This document shows, one piece after another, positions 10,594-21,668 of a stretch of 64,000 bases of DNA. A model generated the notes under the pieces. It was given only the letters and a program-made list of their open reading frames with translations. It was not told where the DNA came from and did not search any database. The position numbers were made by a program, and so were the translations under genes. The first letter of the stretch is position 1, and each line of letters starts with the position of its first letter. This DNA is from Eustoma russellianum (taxonomy: Eukaryota; Streptophyta; Magnoliopsida; Gentianales; Gentianaceae): NCBI GenBank assembly GCA_036186865.1, contig AP025043.1, positions 28,037,813 to 28,101,812 of the forward strand, given 5' to 3'.

Positions 10594-11732
10594 TTGTATC
10601 AAAAGCATGTTGTACATATCTTTAGATGTTCTTTTTAATATTGTTGGTTTGTTAACTTTGTTTTAGGATAGTTTGTGTTGTATTCTTGCCTTGTCTTTCA
10701 GGAACACGTTTTTTAGCTTGAAGATGCAATTCAAACCTGAATTTTGTCCAAGCAAAGAGGTGATATTCAAGTAGCTTACAAGCAAGGTGGTGACAAGCAT
10801 TCATGTCAAATTCAAGATTGTTCTTCACGTTGAAACAAAGAAGAAACAAGCTGCTCACACCTTTAACCAATAGGAAGGAGTCTTGCAATTGTCCAAACCA
10901 ATCACAATCAAGTTAGAACAAGAATGCAAGCTGCTCAACATTTGATCCAATCAAATTCAAAGGAGAAAATAGGCTGGTTCATTGCTGATTGGTTTGATTA
11001 TTCAAAGCCTAAACTATAACCAATCAAAAGGGAGTTCAACCAAGCTACTCACTACAATATCCAATCAGAATTTTGGCTGAAATCTAGCAAGGAAGAAACG
11101 GCTGGACTAAGGAATATTTGTTTGAAAATTCAATACCAAATTGCAACCAATCAAAAGGCCATTCCAAAGCAAGCTGCTCCATGTATTATCCAATCAAATT
11201 GATGAAGAAAGAAAGCTAGAGACAAGCATGGGGAGCACGTAAAAGACAACCTGAATTCCTGGAACCAAATTGCTCAAACAAGTTTCAAAGAAAGCATGTC
11301 ATTTTAGTCTAGTACTTTGTACATTAAAACTTGTACTTTTCATCATTTTCGTTTGTTATAAGTAGGTTTAGAACCTGAATGTAAAAGACAACTATTTTCA
11401 AACACATTTCAATCAAATATCCTTTAAGGAGTTCTCAACTTATGCTAGTTGAAGTTTAAGACCACTTAACGGTTTTCTTTCAAGTTCCTAGCCTAGAACT
11501 TGTTAGTATTTGCTTCATCTTTTGGTTTACAGCATCTTAGGGTCTCAATGAGGTTTTAGATGTGTTGCAATACCAAAGAGGAAGATGTGTTGGTATAAAT
11601 TGAGCCAAGAACAAACGGTTACAGTTCAAGGGGTGTCTTTGTGATGTTCTTTGCCATAGCTTTTGTTCAAATCAGTTTGGAATAGGAGACAAAGTCCTTG
11701 GCAACGTTTTCTAGCCTTCATTTGGCTCATCA
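10401..11732 (+). repeat. II-a 3' LTR (1332 bp)
   Basis: It starts TGATGAGCAACAG after the PPT and ends GGCTCATCA, giving 7-bp inverted ends TGATGAG/CTCATCA. The first 193 bp encode the pol tail. The rest is non-coding, with many CCAATC/CAATCAAA motifs, a weak TATA-like sequence (TTATAAGTAGG near 11357) and a U5 part homologous to family N LTRs. The inverted copy is 39651-40981. Confidence 0.9.
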
Positions 11733-11737
11733 GATTG
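11733..11737. repeat. Right target-site copy of the II-in-III insertion (GATTG)
   Basis: GATTG directly follows the LTR end. In the inverted copy CAATC (39646-39650) occupies the same place. The left partner is outside the window, so this rests on position only. Confidence 0.5.
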
Positions 11738-11933
11738 CATAAACATTGAAGTAAGTTAAGGGATTGTTTTGTACAAACCCTTAGTTTTCTTGATCCGGCC
11801 TAAACATCACTTGACTTATATGCTTCTTTGATTCTTAAATAGTACAAGATTGTTGTTTAATCAATTGTCAACTTATAGTAGAAGTAAATATCTTGTCAAC
11901 TTTATGGTTGGACTTCTTTACTTGCTTTCAATC

Positions 11934-13379
11934 ATGGTTACTTCACAAGAAAGAGAAAATTCACCCCCTTCTACCCCCAGTATACCCCAAGGTCCTTTCA
12001 CACTTGAAACATTGCAACAAACTATTGCTAGCATGATTCACGCTTTTTGTCACATGAAAAGTGAAATTGAAGATCTTAAAAATAATTCTCGAGCTCCCAA
12101 GGGAGAAAGTGCTAGTCAAGGTCGAAGAGAACCTTCAAATGTATCTTTTAACGAAGGAACATCTCTTGTTGGTGAATCTTGGACTGAACAACGTGGAAAC
12201 ATGTCCCACAGAGGATGTGGTAGGATTCGTGGTCTAAATGGTGATCGTAGGAACATTTCATTTGAGGATAGATTTGATGATCTCCCTGAGTATAATGACT
12301 GTTATCAGGAAGAGAGGTATTATAACAACAGGTTTGAAAGAAATGAACCCCATGAAGAGGAGTTTATTACAACTAAATTGAATATACCTCCCTTCCAAGG
12401 CAAAAGTGACACTGAAGCATGCTTGCAATGGGAACTTAAGGTAGATCATATGTATTCTTGTACTAATTATTCTGAGTTGGCCAAAGTTCGGTATGCTACT
12501 TTTGAGTTTGTAGATTATGCTTTACTTTGGTGGGAACATCTACAAAATGCAAGAAGACGAGCTAGGCAACCTCCTGTTGTCACATGGGCAAAACTCAAGC
12601 AAGAGATGAGGAAGAGGTTAATATCACAGTCCTATGAAAGAAGTGTCTACCAAAAGCTGCAACAACTCTCTCAAGGTAACAAATCTGTTGATGAGTATTA
12701 TAAAGAGTTAGAACATTTGCTTACCAGGACAAACATAGAAGAAGCTGAGGAGGCCACAATGGCAAGGTTCTTAGCTGGCCTTAACAAAGAAATTGCATTC
12801 AAAGTGGAACTCACACCATACTCAGATTTGGCTTCTATGGTTCACACTGTTGAGAAAGTGGAAAGGCAACTTAAGGTACGTACCTCTATCCCTTCTTTTC
12901 GGCCTAATCCTTCAAACTTTTCCAAGGTACAGCCTAGGATAAGTTTCAGATCTCCACAGAGTCAAGGCCGTGGATTTCAAGGGAAGGCGCCACAAAGCTT
13001 TCCAAAACGTCCCACAACAAGCAACTCTCCAATTATGGACAAAGGCAAAGAAAAGGTGGAAGGTACTACTTCTAACACTAGATTCTATGATATTCAATGT
13101 TTTAAATGCTTTGGTAAAGGACATTTTGCAAATCAATGCTCCAACCCTAAACGCATCTTGTTCATTGAGGAGTCTAATGAGTACTATTCTGACGAAGAAT
13201 TGGAGGAGAATGAAGAAGTTGAGAAAACATGTGAGGAAGAGGAAGAAACAGTTGATGAGAGTAATGAATGTGAAAATAAAGAATTCTTAGTTGTAAGACG
13301 TGCTTTAAATGTTCAAGTCAAAATGGAAGAACAAGATTTGCAAGAGAGAAAACATTTTTCACATCCATTGCATGGTTAG
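11934..13379 (+). pseudogene. gag: III-a gag
   Basis: Gag is read from ATG 11934 (MVTSQERENSPP). An in-frame ATG at 11850 adds 28 hydrophobic residues without family support. In order: Ser/Pro-rich N-terminus, a helical segment (TLETLQQTIASMIHAF), Arg/Gly-rich linker, capsid core (IPPFQGKSDTEACLQWELKVD, FVDYALLWWEHL, VDEYYKELEHLL, ARFLAGLNKEIA), basic linker, one CCHC knuckle (CFKCFGKGHFANQC) and a Glu-rich spacer. The frame is lost near 13345 where extra bases in GAGAGAAAACA push the conserved ENIFHIHC region into another frame. The inverted copy III-b has the same shift, so the lesion pre-dates the duplication. About five residues differ between the two 509-codon ORFs. Confidence 0.9.
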
Positions 13380-13791
13380 AGGTAAAATGTGTACACTCAT
13401 CATTGATTTTGGTTCATGTACAAACGTTGCATGCATTGAAATTGTTAGGAAACTTGATTTACCCTTAATCAATCACCCATATCCTTGTAGACTCACTTGG
13501 CTTAATGATTGTGGCAAAGTTAAGGTTAATAAACAAGTCTTGATTCCTTTATCAATCGGTGGGTATTCTGATGAGGTCTTATGTGATGTAGCACCTATGC
13601 ATTCAAGTCATATCCTGTTAGGTAGGCCATGGCAATATGATAACAAAGTAACATATGATGGCTACTTAAATAGGTATTCCTTTAGGCACCAAAACAAACT
13701 ATTTAAGCTGCACACTCTACCCCCACAAAAGGTGTTTGAGGATCAAAAGAGAATAACAAAAGTCAAAATGATCCAAAGGAAAAAGAATTGA
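13309..13791 (+). pseudogene. pro: III-a protease region (DFG instead of DSG)
   Basis: This frame carries the retropepsin-like region: ENIFHIHCMV, then IIDFGSCTNVAC, later LLGRPWQYDNKVTYDGYLNRYSF. The second residue of the catalytic DSG triad is Phe in place of Ser; families I and II keep DSG. A second frameshift near 13755 (lost bases before NDPKEKEL) moves the rest of pol into the next frame. Both lesions and the DFG change are shared with III-b. The protease is therefore probably inactive and has been so since before the inverted duplication. Confidence 0.85.
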
Positions 13792-15449
13792 AAAGAGTCT
13801 TCCTTAAAAACATTCGTTCTGACAAAGCTGAATCAAAGCGGAAAGAACTTGTCATTTCTGAGGAAAAGGATAAGAAGAAGAATGCTTTCTTTGCGTCACA
13901 AAGTGAGGTGTTCCACTCAATCAATTCCAATAAAACTGTGTACATCTTACTTTACGAAGAAACCTTATTTTCTTCATCTGATTTACCCTCTACTTTGCCC
14001 AGTGAAGTCACCTCCCTACTGCAAGAGTTTTCAAATTTTTTCCCTAAAGGAGATCCCAAAGGTTTACCACCTCTAACAGGCATTGAGCATCAAATAGATT
14101 TCATTCCAGGAGCTGTCCTACCCAATAGGCCTACTTATAGAGCCAATCCAAAGGAGACTAAGGAGATCCAAAGACAAGTTAAGGAACTCTTAGACCAAGG
14201 TAAGGTGAGAGAGAGTATGAGCCCTTGTGTCGTACCTGTGATAGTTGTCCCTAAGAAAGATGGAACTTGGAGGATGTGCACCGAATATAGAGCAATCAAT
14301 AAGATTACTATGAAGTATAGATACCCTATTCCTAGGTTGGATGATATGTTGGACATGTTACATGGGTCTAGATACTTTACCAAAGTAGATCTTAAACAAG
14401 GATACTTCCAAGTAAGAATTAGGGAAGGAGATGAATGGAAAACAGCCTTCAAGACTAAGTTTGGATTATACGAGTGGTTAGTCATTCCCTTTGGCCTAAC
14501 TAATGCCCCTAGCACCTTTATGAGGTTGATGAATGAGGTCTTGAGGAAATTCATTAGGAAATTTGTGGTAGTATACTTTGATGACATCTTTATCTACTCC
14601 AAATCCATTAGTGAACACCTTATCCATTTGAGAACTATGTTTGAAACGTTGCAAAAGGAACAATTATATGCCAACCTTAAGAAGTGTTCATTTTGTCTAG
14701 AAAAAGTAGTGTACCTAGGTTTTGTGATTAGTGCTAAAGGGATTGAGATGGACCAAGAGAAGGTCAAGTCCGTCACTGAATGGCCAAAACCTAAGTCTGT
14801 AGGGGACATTAGGAGTTTTCATGGACCAGCCAGGTTTTATAGGCGTTTTGTCAAGGATTTCTCTACCATTGCTGCACCCCTTAACGAACTGGTTAAGAAA
14901 GATGTAAGTTTTAAATGGGGAACCTCACAACAACAAGCCTTTGATGAACTTAAGAAACGCCTAACCTCAGCACCCATCCTAAGATTGCCAAACTTTGAAG
15001 AGACGTTTGAAGTTGAGTGTGATGCCAGCGGGGTTGGCATTGGAGCTGTCCTGAATCAAGCTATGAAACCCGTAGCTTATTTCAGTGAGAAGTTAAGAGG
15101 AGCAGCCTTGAACTATTCAACCTATGACAAAGAACTTTTTGCCTTAGTTAGATCTTTACAAACCTGGCAACATTATTTGCAACCTAAGGAATTTGTTATC
15201 CACACTGATCATGAAAGTCTTAAGTACCTTAAGGGCCAAGGTAAACTAAACAAAAGGCATGCAAAATGGGTTGAATACATTGAACAATTCCCATATGTAA
15301 TCAAGTATAAGCAAGGAAAAGACAATATTGTTGCTGATGCTCTATCTCGTCGATATACTTTGATTACTACACTGACTTGTAACATGTTTGGTTTTGAAAC
15401 TATCAGAGATTTGTATGTCTCTGACCATGACTTTAGTTCTATTTACAAA
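13788..15449 (+). pseudogene. pol: III-a pol: RT and RNase H, cut by I-b insertion
   Basis: The open frame covers the protease-RT linker, reverse transcriptase (GIEHQIDFIPGAVLPN, VPKKDGTWRMC, TKVDLKQGYFQ, YFDDIFIYSK) and RNase H (ECDASGVGIGAVL, LFALVRSLQTWQHYL, TDHESLKYL, ADALSRRY), then stops at SSIYK where the I-b LTR begins at 15450. Some normally conserved positions differ: TEYRAINKIT in place of TDCRAINKIT, and GPARFYRRF in place of GLASFYRRF. The missing integrase part is at 26216-27595. The shared changes in III-b show that it was already decaying. Confidence 0.9.
15445..15449. repeat. Left target-site duplication of I-b (ACAAA)
   Basis: ACAAA directly precedes TGATGCG at 15450 and is repeated at 26211-26215 directly after GCATCA. 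The pol codons on both sides join in register (SSIYK, then KACLESPFGKFYLHEG), which shows that this is a real 5-bp duplication. Confidence 0.92.
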
Positions 15450-16949
15450 TGATGCGTGGAACTCATGGGCTCCAACAATTCCACCTTCCACACGTCTTTC
15501 ACAAAGGGTTAGGCAGAAGGAAGAAGACTTCCCCTTGCTTCCTTAGTGATCAAAAACGTGTGGATTAAGAATGAGCAAGACCAACACTTCAAGATGGTCG
15601 TTGATCAGGCAAACCAATACGGCCCTCCTGGACGACACCTTTAGGCAATGGCAACACCTTCAAAATGCTCAAATTTGAAGGATCTTAACCTAGGTTTTTA
15701 ATGCAAAACCAAGAAAACAAAGTCTATCTTAACCTAGGTTTTTAATGCAAAACCAAGAAAACAAAGTCTCACACAAAGTGAAAGAAATATCAAGAATTCT
15801 TATTCATCAAAAGTTGTTTTTACAATCAGCCAAATGGGTCTATTTATAGGCCTTAAAATCGTCCCCCTTCAGCCTTGAAATGGCTAGAAACAATTCAAAT
15901 AAAGCTAACTAACAAATGTTTAAATTTGAAATTTGCTTGAATTTCAAAACTAAGATAATTCTAGCTAAAACTTGAAATGCTTGCAAGATGTTATTCCCTC
16001 TATGTTCAGCCGTGTATGAGGACCAAATGGTGTCTTGGAGAAGCTGATTTGATGAGTGGGATGAGGCCTGAAATTGAATTCAAAAGTTAGTTGAATTTGA
16101 ATTCAAGTTGAGTTTGAATTTGAGCTTGCTTTGAACTTGGTTCTTGGATATCTTTTCCTTTGCTCCAGCCGTGTATAACAAGTCCAAGAAGGTCTTGAAA
16201 TCTGAATTTGATGATGATAATATGGCTGGAGTTGAATTCAAAAGATGGTTGAAGTTTGAATTCAAATTGAGTTTGAATTTGAATTCAAACTTGGATTCAA
16301 TTTGAATTGGATTTTATCTCCTTCTTTTCTCTTCAAAAATGGCGTGTGGATATATGCCTAGTTGGATGAATTCATCTTGAATTTTAAGGCTCAATCTGGT
16401 TGGAACTTAAATTCAAATCAAGGTTGAGTTCAAATTCAAGTTTGGCTTTGAATTTAAATTCACTTGATCATCATCCTTTTTCTTGCAAGATGGCCGGCCC
16501 CCTTGTGGATAATGGAGATGATTTTGATTTCAATTAGATCAAGAGATTCAATCTTGGACACCTTTGAGTTTGTCTTGGTGGAGACAAACATTCTCTTCAA
16601 GACAACATTCCTTTGGTCTCCTTTTTTGAAACACACGGCTATCTTCCTAAATTTGGCCCTTCATTTTATTTGGATCTTCCATGCACCTAATCTTCCTACA
16701 AAGCAAACACATAAAACAAAGATCACAAGAAAACAAAATAAACTTCAAGACAAAGAGGTACACACACACGTTTGCACTCAAGGTGAAGGTTCAATGAAAT
16801 GAACCCAAGGGATCTTAGGTTCATCTTGAACATGCTTGTACAAGAAGGTGGCAACTTGATGACAAAGTTCTCTTGCCCTCTTTCTTGTCATAGGACGCTT
16901 GACCTCTTGACGGGGCTCTTGATCCTCATCGGACCCTTGATCCTCATCA
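15450..16949 (-). repeat. I-b 3' LTR (1500 bp)
   Basis: Read on the minus strand it runs from TGATGAGGATC (16949) to CACGCATCA (15450). It contains the LTR-encoded pol tail, A/T-rich TTGAATTCAAA motifs, a TATA box (complement of 15841-15848) and a 44-bp duplication (15682-15769). The first 406 bp (15450-15855) are also present, inverted, at 33171-33576 and 35528-35933. Confidence 0.92.
15682..15769. repeat. 44-bp tandem duplication in I-b LTR
   Basis: Two perfect head-to-tail copies of a 44-bp unit beginning ATCTTAACCTAGG lie just downstream of the TATA box in the R/U5 area. The duplication recurs in the other I-b LTRs and in the 406-bp fragments, but the LTRs of I-a and I-c have one copy. 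It marks a sub-lineage. Confidence 0.9.
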
Positions 16950-19344
16950 ATCCCCCCTCCTCAAAAGGATTCGTCCTCGAATCAAAAAGGTCATCGGTGA
17001 AAGGGGTGAGGACAGCAACATTAAAAGTAGGTGAAATTGAATCATACCTTTCGGAAAGATCAAGTATGTATGCCTTGTCACCTATTCGTTTCAAAACTTT
17101 GAAATGTCCGTCTCCGCGAGGCAACAGTTTGGACTTTCTCTCATTGGGAAATCTTTCTTTGCGCAAATGTAACCATACTAAATCTCCAGGTTTAAACACA
17201 ACTCGTTTCCGATGTTTGTTAGCTCGTCTTTCATAAGCTTTGTTTTTCTTTTCAAGTTGTGTTTTAACTTGTTCATACAGTTTCTTTATCTTTTACGCTT
17301 TTTGTTTACCATCAAGACTAGAACGTTCATGCACGGAAATAGGAATCAAATCGATGGGAGACAAGGGATTAAAGCCATACACGATTTCAAATGGACTATG
17401 CAAAGTACCGTGATGGACACTCCTATTATATGCAATTTCGATATATGGTAAACAATCTTCCCAATGTTTAATGTGTTTTTGCAAAATGGCACGCAAAAGT
17501 TGAGAAAGAGAACGATTAACGGCTTCAGTTTGTCCATCCGTTTGTGGGTGTGCGGTGGTTGAAAACAACAATTGTGTACCAAGTTTAGCCCACAAAACAC
17601 GCCAGAAATGACTCAAAAATTTTGTATCTCTATCACTTACAATTGTACGTGGCATGCCATGCAATCTAACAATTTCTTTGAAGAATAAATCAGCAACATG
17701 TGTGGCATCATCAACTTTTCGACATGCAATGAAATGTGCCATTTTTGAAAATCGATCAACCACAACATAAATGCTATCGCGTCCTCCCCGAGACCTAAGA
17801 AGTCCTAACACAAAATCCATGGAAATGTCAATCCAAGGAGCATCAGGGACGGGTAAAGGCGTGTAAAGGCCATGTGGTTGGGACTTGGATTTGGCTTGTT
17901 TGCAGGTGATGCAAATACCACACAACCTCTCGATGTCTACTCGCATGTGGGGCCAATAGAAATGTTCCTTAAGAGTCTCAAGGGTTTTGAACACTTCGAA
18001 ATGACCCATTAAACCTCCCCCATGGGCTTCTCTAGTCAATGCTTCTCGTAGGGATGATTGGGGAACGCACAATTTTTGTTCTTTGAAAAGATAACCCTCA
18101 TGTATGTAAAATTTCCCAAATGGTGCTTCTTTATATGCCTCGAAAATGTGCCAAAGTCATGGTCATTGGGGTACAATTCCTTAAGTGATTCGAATCCTAA
18201 GAAGCGTGAAGATAATGTAGTCACTAACGTGTATCTCCTAGAGAGGGCATCAGCAACTATATTATCCTTTCCTTGTTTGTACTTAATCACGTAAGGGAAT
18301 AGTTCTATGAACTCGACCCATTTGGCATGTCTTTTGTTCAACTTTCCCTGCCCTTTAAGATACTTAACGCTTTCGTGGTCAGTGTGGATCACAAACTCTT
18401 TAGGTTGAAGATAGTGTTGCCAAGTTTGTAGGGATCTCACAAGGGCATAAAGTTCCTTATCATAGGTGGAGTAATTCAATGCTGCTGCTTTCAACTTCTC
18501 ACTAAAGTAGGCTATGGGTTTCTTACTTTGGGCCAAAACTGCGTGCGCCTATACCCACTCCACTTGCATCACACTCGATCTCAAAGGTCTCGTCAAAATT
18601 TGGTAGCTTAAGTATGGGTGCAGTGGTCAGCCTACGTTTAAGTTCATCAAATGCCAGTTGTTGTGGCTCTTCCCACCTAAAAGGCACATCGTTTTTCATA
18701 ATTTCGTTTAGGGGTGCAGCTATGGAAGAAAAATCTTTGACAAAGCGTCGATAAAAACTTGCTAATCCATGAAAACTGCGAACTTCCCCTACATTCTTAG
18801 GTATAGGCCACTCCACAATTGACCTAAACTTTTCCTCATCCATTTCTACTCCATCAGCCGAAATGACAAAGCCTAGAAAAACTACGCGTTCTAAACAAAA
18901 GGAGCATTTCTTAAAGTTGGCGTAAAGTTGTTCTTGCTTAAGCTTTTCAAAAACGGCTCTAATGTGGTCAAGATGATCTTCTATGGTTTGGGAATAGATT
19001 AGGATATCATCAAAATAGACAACGACAAATCGTCCTATGAACGCGCGTAAGACTTCATTCATTAGCCTCATAAAGGTGCTAGGGGCGTTGGTGAGCCCGA
19101 AGGGCATCACTAACCACTCATAGAGCCCAAACTTGGTTTTGAATGCAGTCTTCCATTCGTCCCCTTCTCTAATGCGTACCTGGAAGTACCCTTGATTAAG
19201 GTCGATTTTGGTGAAGAATTTAGATCCGTGCAACATGTCCAACATATCGTCTAGCCTAGGTATGTGGTACCTATACTTGATGGTAATTTTGTTTATGGCT
19301 CGGCAATCGATACACATTCTCCACGTTCCATCCTTTTTGGGTAC
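16778..19344 (-). pseudogene. pol: I-b pol: RT, RNase H, integrase, tail
   Basis: Degenerate minus-strand pol in several frames. RT begins near 19344; a small indel (CGTCCAGTC for CGTCCCCGTC) breaks the frame there. Segment 19317-18523 has RT (TKIDLNQGYFQ, YFDDILIYSQ) up to ECDASGVGIGA, where a 4-bp insertion shifts the frame. Segment 18536-18036 carries the RNase H remainder (TDHESVKYL, ADALSRRY). Segment 18072-17293 carries integrase (CITCKQ, DISMDF, SDRDTKF, TDGQTEAVNR). Segment 17199-16888 carries the GPY/F-like module (RGDGHFKVLKRIG). The six-G PPT leaves the upstream frame out of register with the LTR-encoded tail, whose stop complement is at 16778-16780. It is clearly non-functional. 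Confidence 0.88.
16950..16983 (-). promoter_or_regulatory. Pre-PPT hairpin and PPT of I-b
   Basis: On the minus strand the hairpin GATTCGAGGACGAATC (complement of 16968-16983) is followed by GAGGAGGGGGGAT abutting the LTR start at 16949. The G-run after GAGGA is six, one shorter than in I-a. Confidence 0.8.
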
Positions 19345-21668
19345 TAAAATGACTGGACGGCAGATGGGCTTAGGCTCTCTCGGACTTGTCCAGTCGCTAG
19401 GAGCTCCTCTACTTGCCTTTGGATTTCTTTGGTTTCGTCAGGGTTGGCTCGATAGGCTGGGCGATTGGGTAGCACGGCTCCTGGGACAAAGTCGATTTGG
19501 TGTTCTATTCCTCTAATGGGTGGTAATCCGGATGGGGGTTTGGAGGGAAATAGAACTTCATATTCTTGGATAAGGGACGCAACTGAGGTAGGTAAGTTTG
19601 GTGGGAGTTCTTCAAGGGCAAGGTGACACGACTTTGGGATGATGATGAGGACAGTTTGGTTGTTATAAAGTGCGCGTGTGACCTCTCTTTTCTTTGCGAA
19701 ATACCCACACTTCTTTTTGGACTCGTTGACACTTAGGGGCACTACCTCTTTTCCCTTGCTCTCGTGTTTTTTGTTCTCACTTTTCATACACTCCATGAAT
19801 TTTCTCTCGGATTCCTTTTTCTTAGGATCGGCTCTAGACTTGGACATGCGTTGGTGATCCTCGTGGACTTTGTGTGGTGGAAGTGCATGCAGTTTGTACA
19901 ATTCGCCATTCAATTTGAAAGAATAACGATTCAAATAACCATCATATGTCACATGTCGATCAAATTGCCATGGCCTACCAAGTAAGATATGACTAGCATG
20001 CATTGGTGCGACATCACATAAAACATCATCTTTGTAACTACCAATGCTAAGAGAAATCAAAACTTGTTTACTTACGCTAACTTCACCGCAGTCATTTAGC
20101 CATGCAAGTTTGTAAGGATGCATATGATTAGTCATAGTCAAATTCAGTTTTCTTACTAATTCGATGCTAGCCACATTCGCACAAGAACCGGAATCAATGA
20201 TCATGGTGCACACTTTACCATTTATCATGCAATGAATATGGAAAATGTTTTCTCGATGTTGTTCGTGATCATCTAATTTCAGATATGCATTTAAAGCGCG
20301 ACACACAACAAGAAACTCATTAGTGTCAAAATCATCTAGTGCACCTAGATCCTCTTCTGGTTCAATTTCATTATCATGCTCGGACTCGTTTTCATGCTCG
20401 GACTCAGACACATATTCGTTTGTCTCCTCAATTAACATGATTCGTTTTGCATTAGGACACTCTTTTCCTATCTGACCACGTCCTTGGCACTTATAACATT
20501 TAATGTCTCGAAACCTGTTTGAGGGATCAGAAGAATTTCCGGTAGGAGCCTTTTGTTGGGTGCGTTCATCTCTCCTTTGTGTGGATTGCACACGATTGTC
20601 CATTCGTTGTGACGCACCTTGGTCACATGATTGGCCGCCTATAGGCCGTGAACCTCCCGTTCCTGAAGGCTTGTTGGAAAACCTTGACGAAGACTGATTA
20701 GTACGATAATTGGAATTGAAATTAGAGGAATTACGTACCTTTAATTGTGTTTCAATCTTTTCATCCATATGGACCATGGTTGTGAGGTCGAGATAAGGTT
20801 GAAGGTCAACCCTTTGCGCAATCTCCCTGTTTAAACCATGTAAGAATCGAGCCTTGGTGGCTTCTTCAGGTTCCTGCAAGTTAGACCTTTCCAACAAAAT
20901 TTCCAACTCTTTATAATACTCGTCTACACTTTTGGAACCTTGTTGTAAATTATGCAAACTCATGAAAATAGAACTCTCATAATTGTTTGGAATAAAACAT
21001 TGTCGCATTTCAAACTTCATTTTTTCCCAAGTGGCAATTGGGGGTTGTCTCGTCTTAGTTCTATTTTGACACAAATTCGTCCACCAATTAAGTGCATAAC
21101 CAGAAAACTCAATAGAAGCGTATCTCACTTTTTGCAATTTACTATAATTGGTACAAGAAAAGATTAAATCCACTTTCGTTTCCCATTCTAAATATTCCTC
21201 CGCATTACTTTTACCATAAAACGTGGGAATATTTATTTTGGTTTTGAGAAAATCGTCATCTTGCGGGAAAAGGGGATTTTGGCGTCTTTGGTAACCACGG
21301 GGAGGGTGGTCATCAAAGTCGTAATCATCATGCTCAAAGGGAATGTAATCATCATTGTACCTTCTTAAAGCGTACCTTCTTGGTTGTGTAGGAGGAACAA
21401 ACCTTTTTGCTTCGGTGTGTGGTGGTCTTAGGTTGTCATCCTCAACTTCTTCTGGGGGATGGCGCCTTGGTTGTGATAGGGGAACGACCCTGCTTGCACC
21501 TTGGCCATCACTCGTTTTGTAGCTGCGCTCCACGTCTTCCAAGCGATGCTTAATTACCTCATTGTCATGCATGAGTTTCTTAAGCATCTCAAGCATTTGT
21601 TGTTACGTGTTGTCAACAGTTTCGGCCTCTTTTGACTTGCTAGATGCGGAATGATTGCTGCTCTCCAT
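19344..21668 (-). pseudogene. gag-pro: I-b gag-protease and start of pol
   Basis: Minus-strand ORF from ATG 21668. An in-frame TAA near 21604 replaces a Gln codon of I-a; from Met 21596 the frame is open for 750 codons. It shows capsid core (FYGKSNAEEYLEWETKVD, LNWWTNLCQNRTKTRQPP, VDEYYKELEILLERSN), CCHC knuckle CYKCQGRGQIGKEC, acidic SEHENESEHDNE spacer, protease IIDSGSCANVAS and LLGRPWQFD, then the RT start (GIEHQIDFVPGAVLPN). The knuckle reads GQIGKEC where I-a and I-c have GHIGKEC, so the zinc-binding His is lost. Because gag, protease and pol share one frame here, this copy shows the family's single-ORF design. Confidence 0.9.

Larger units (their letters stand above)
6292..11732 (+). 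mobile_element. Family II Ty3/gypsy element II-a, 5' part off window
   Basis: Visible part: the gag remainder downstream of the I-a insertion, protease, pol and 3' LTR. The element ends at CTCATCA (11732) and is followed by GATTG and the leader of a different element (III-a). The inverted copy has CAATC directly next to the corresponding LTR end (39646-39650), so II was inserted in the family III leader and GATTG is the right target-site copy. Confidence 0.9.
11733..15449 (+). mobile_element. Family III Ty3/gypsy element III-a, left segment
   Basis: This begins inside the 5' leader (11733-11933) because II-a is inserted there; the 5' LTR and PBS are off window to the left. It holds gag, protease and pol up to RNase H (SSIYK), where the I-b composite interrupts it. 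The pol frame resumes at 26216 after a repeated ACAAA. The leader fragment has no recognised feature beyond the gag start. Confidence 0.88.

Noticed and set aside
11733..11740. Deletion of the PBS after the II-a LTR
   Set aside because: The sequence after the LTR is the family III leader, and the inverted copy shows the same join; nesting explains it without a deletion.
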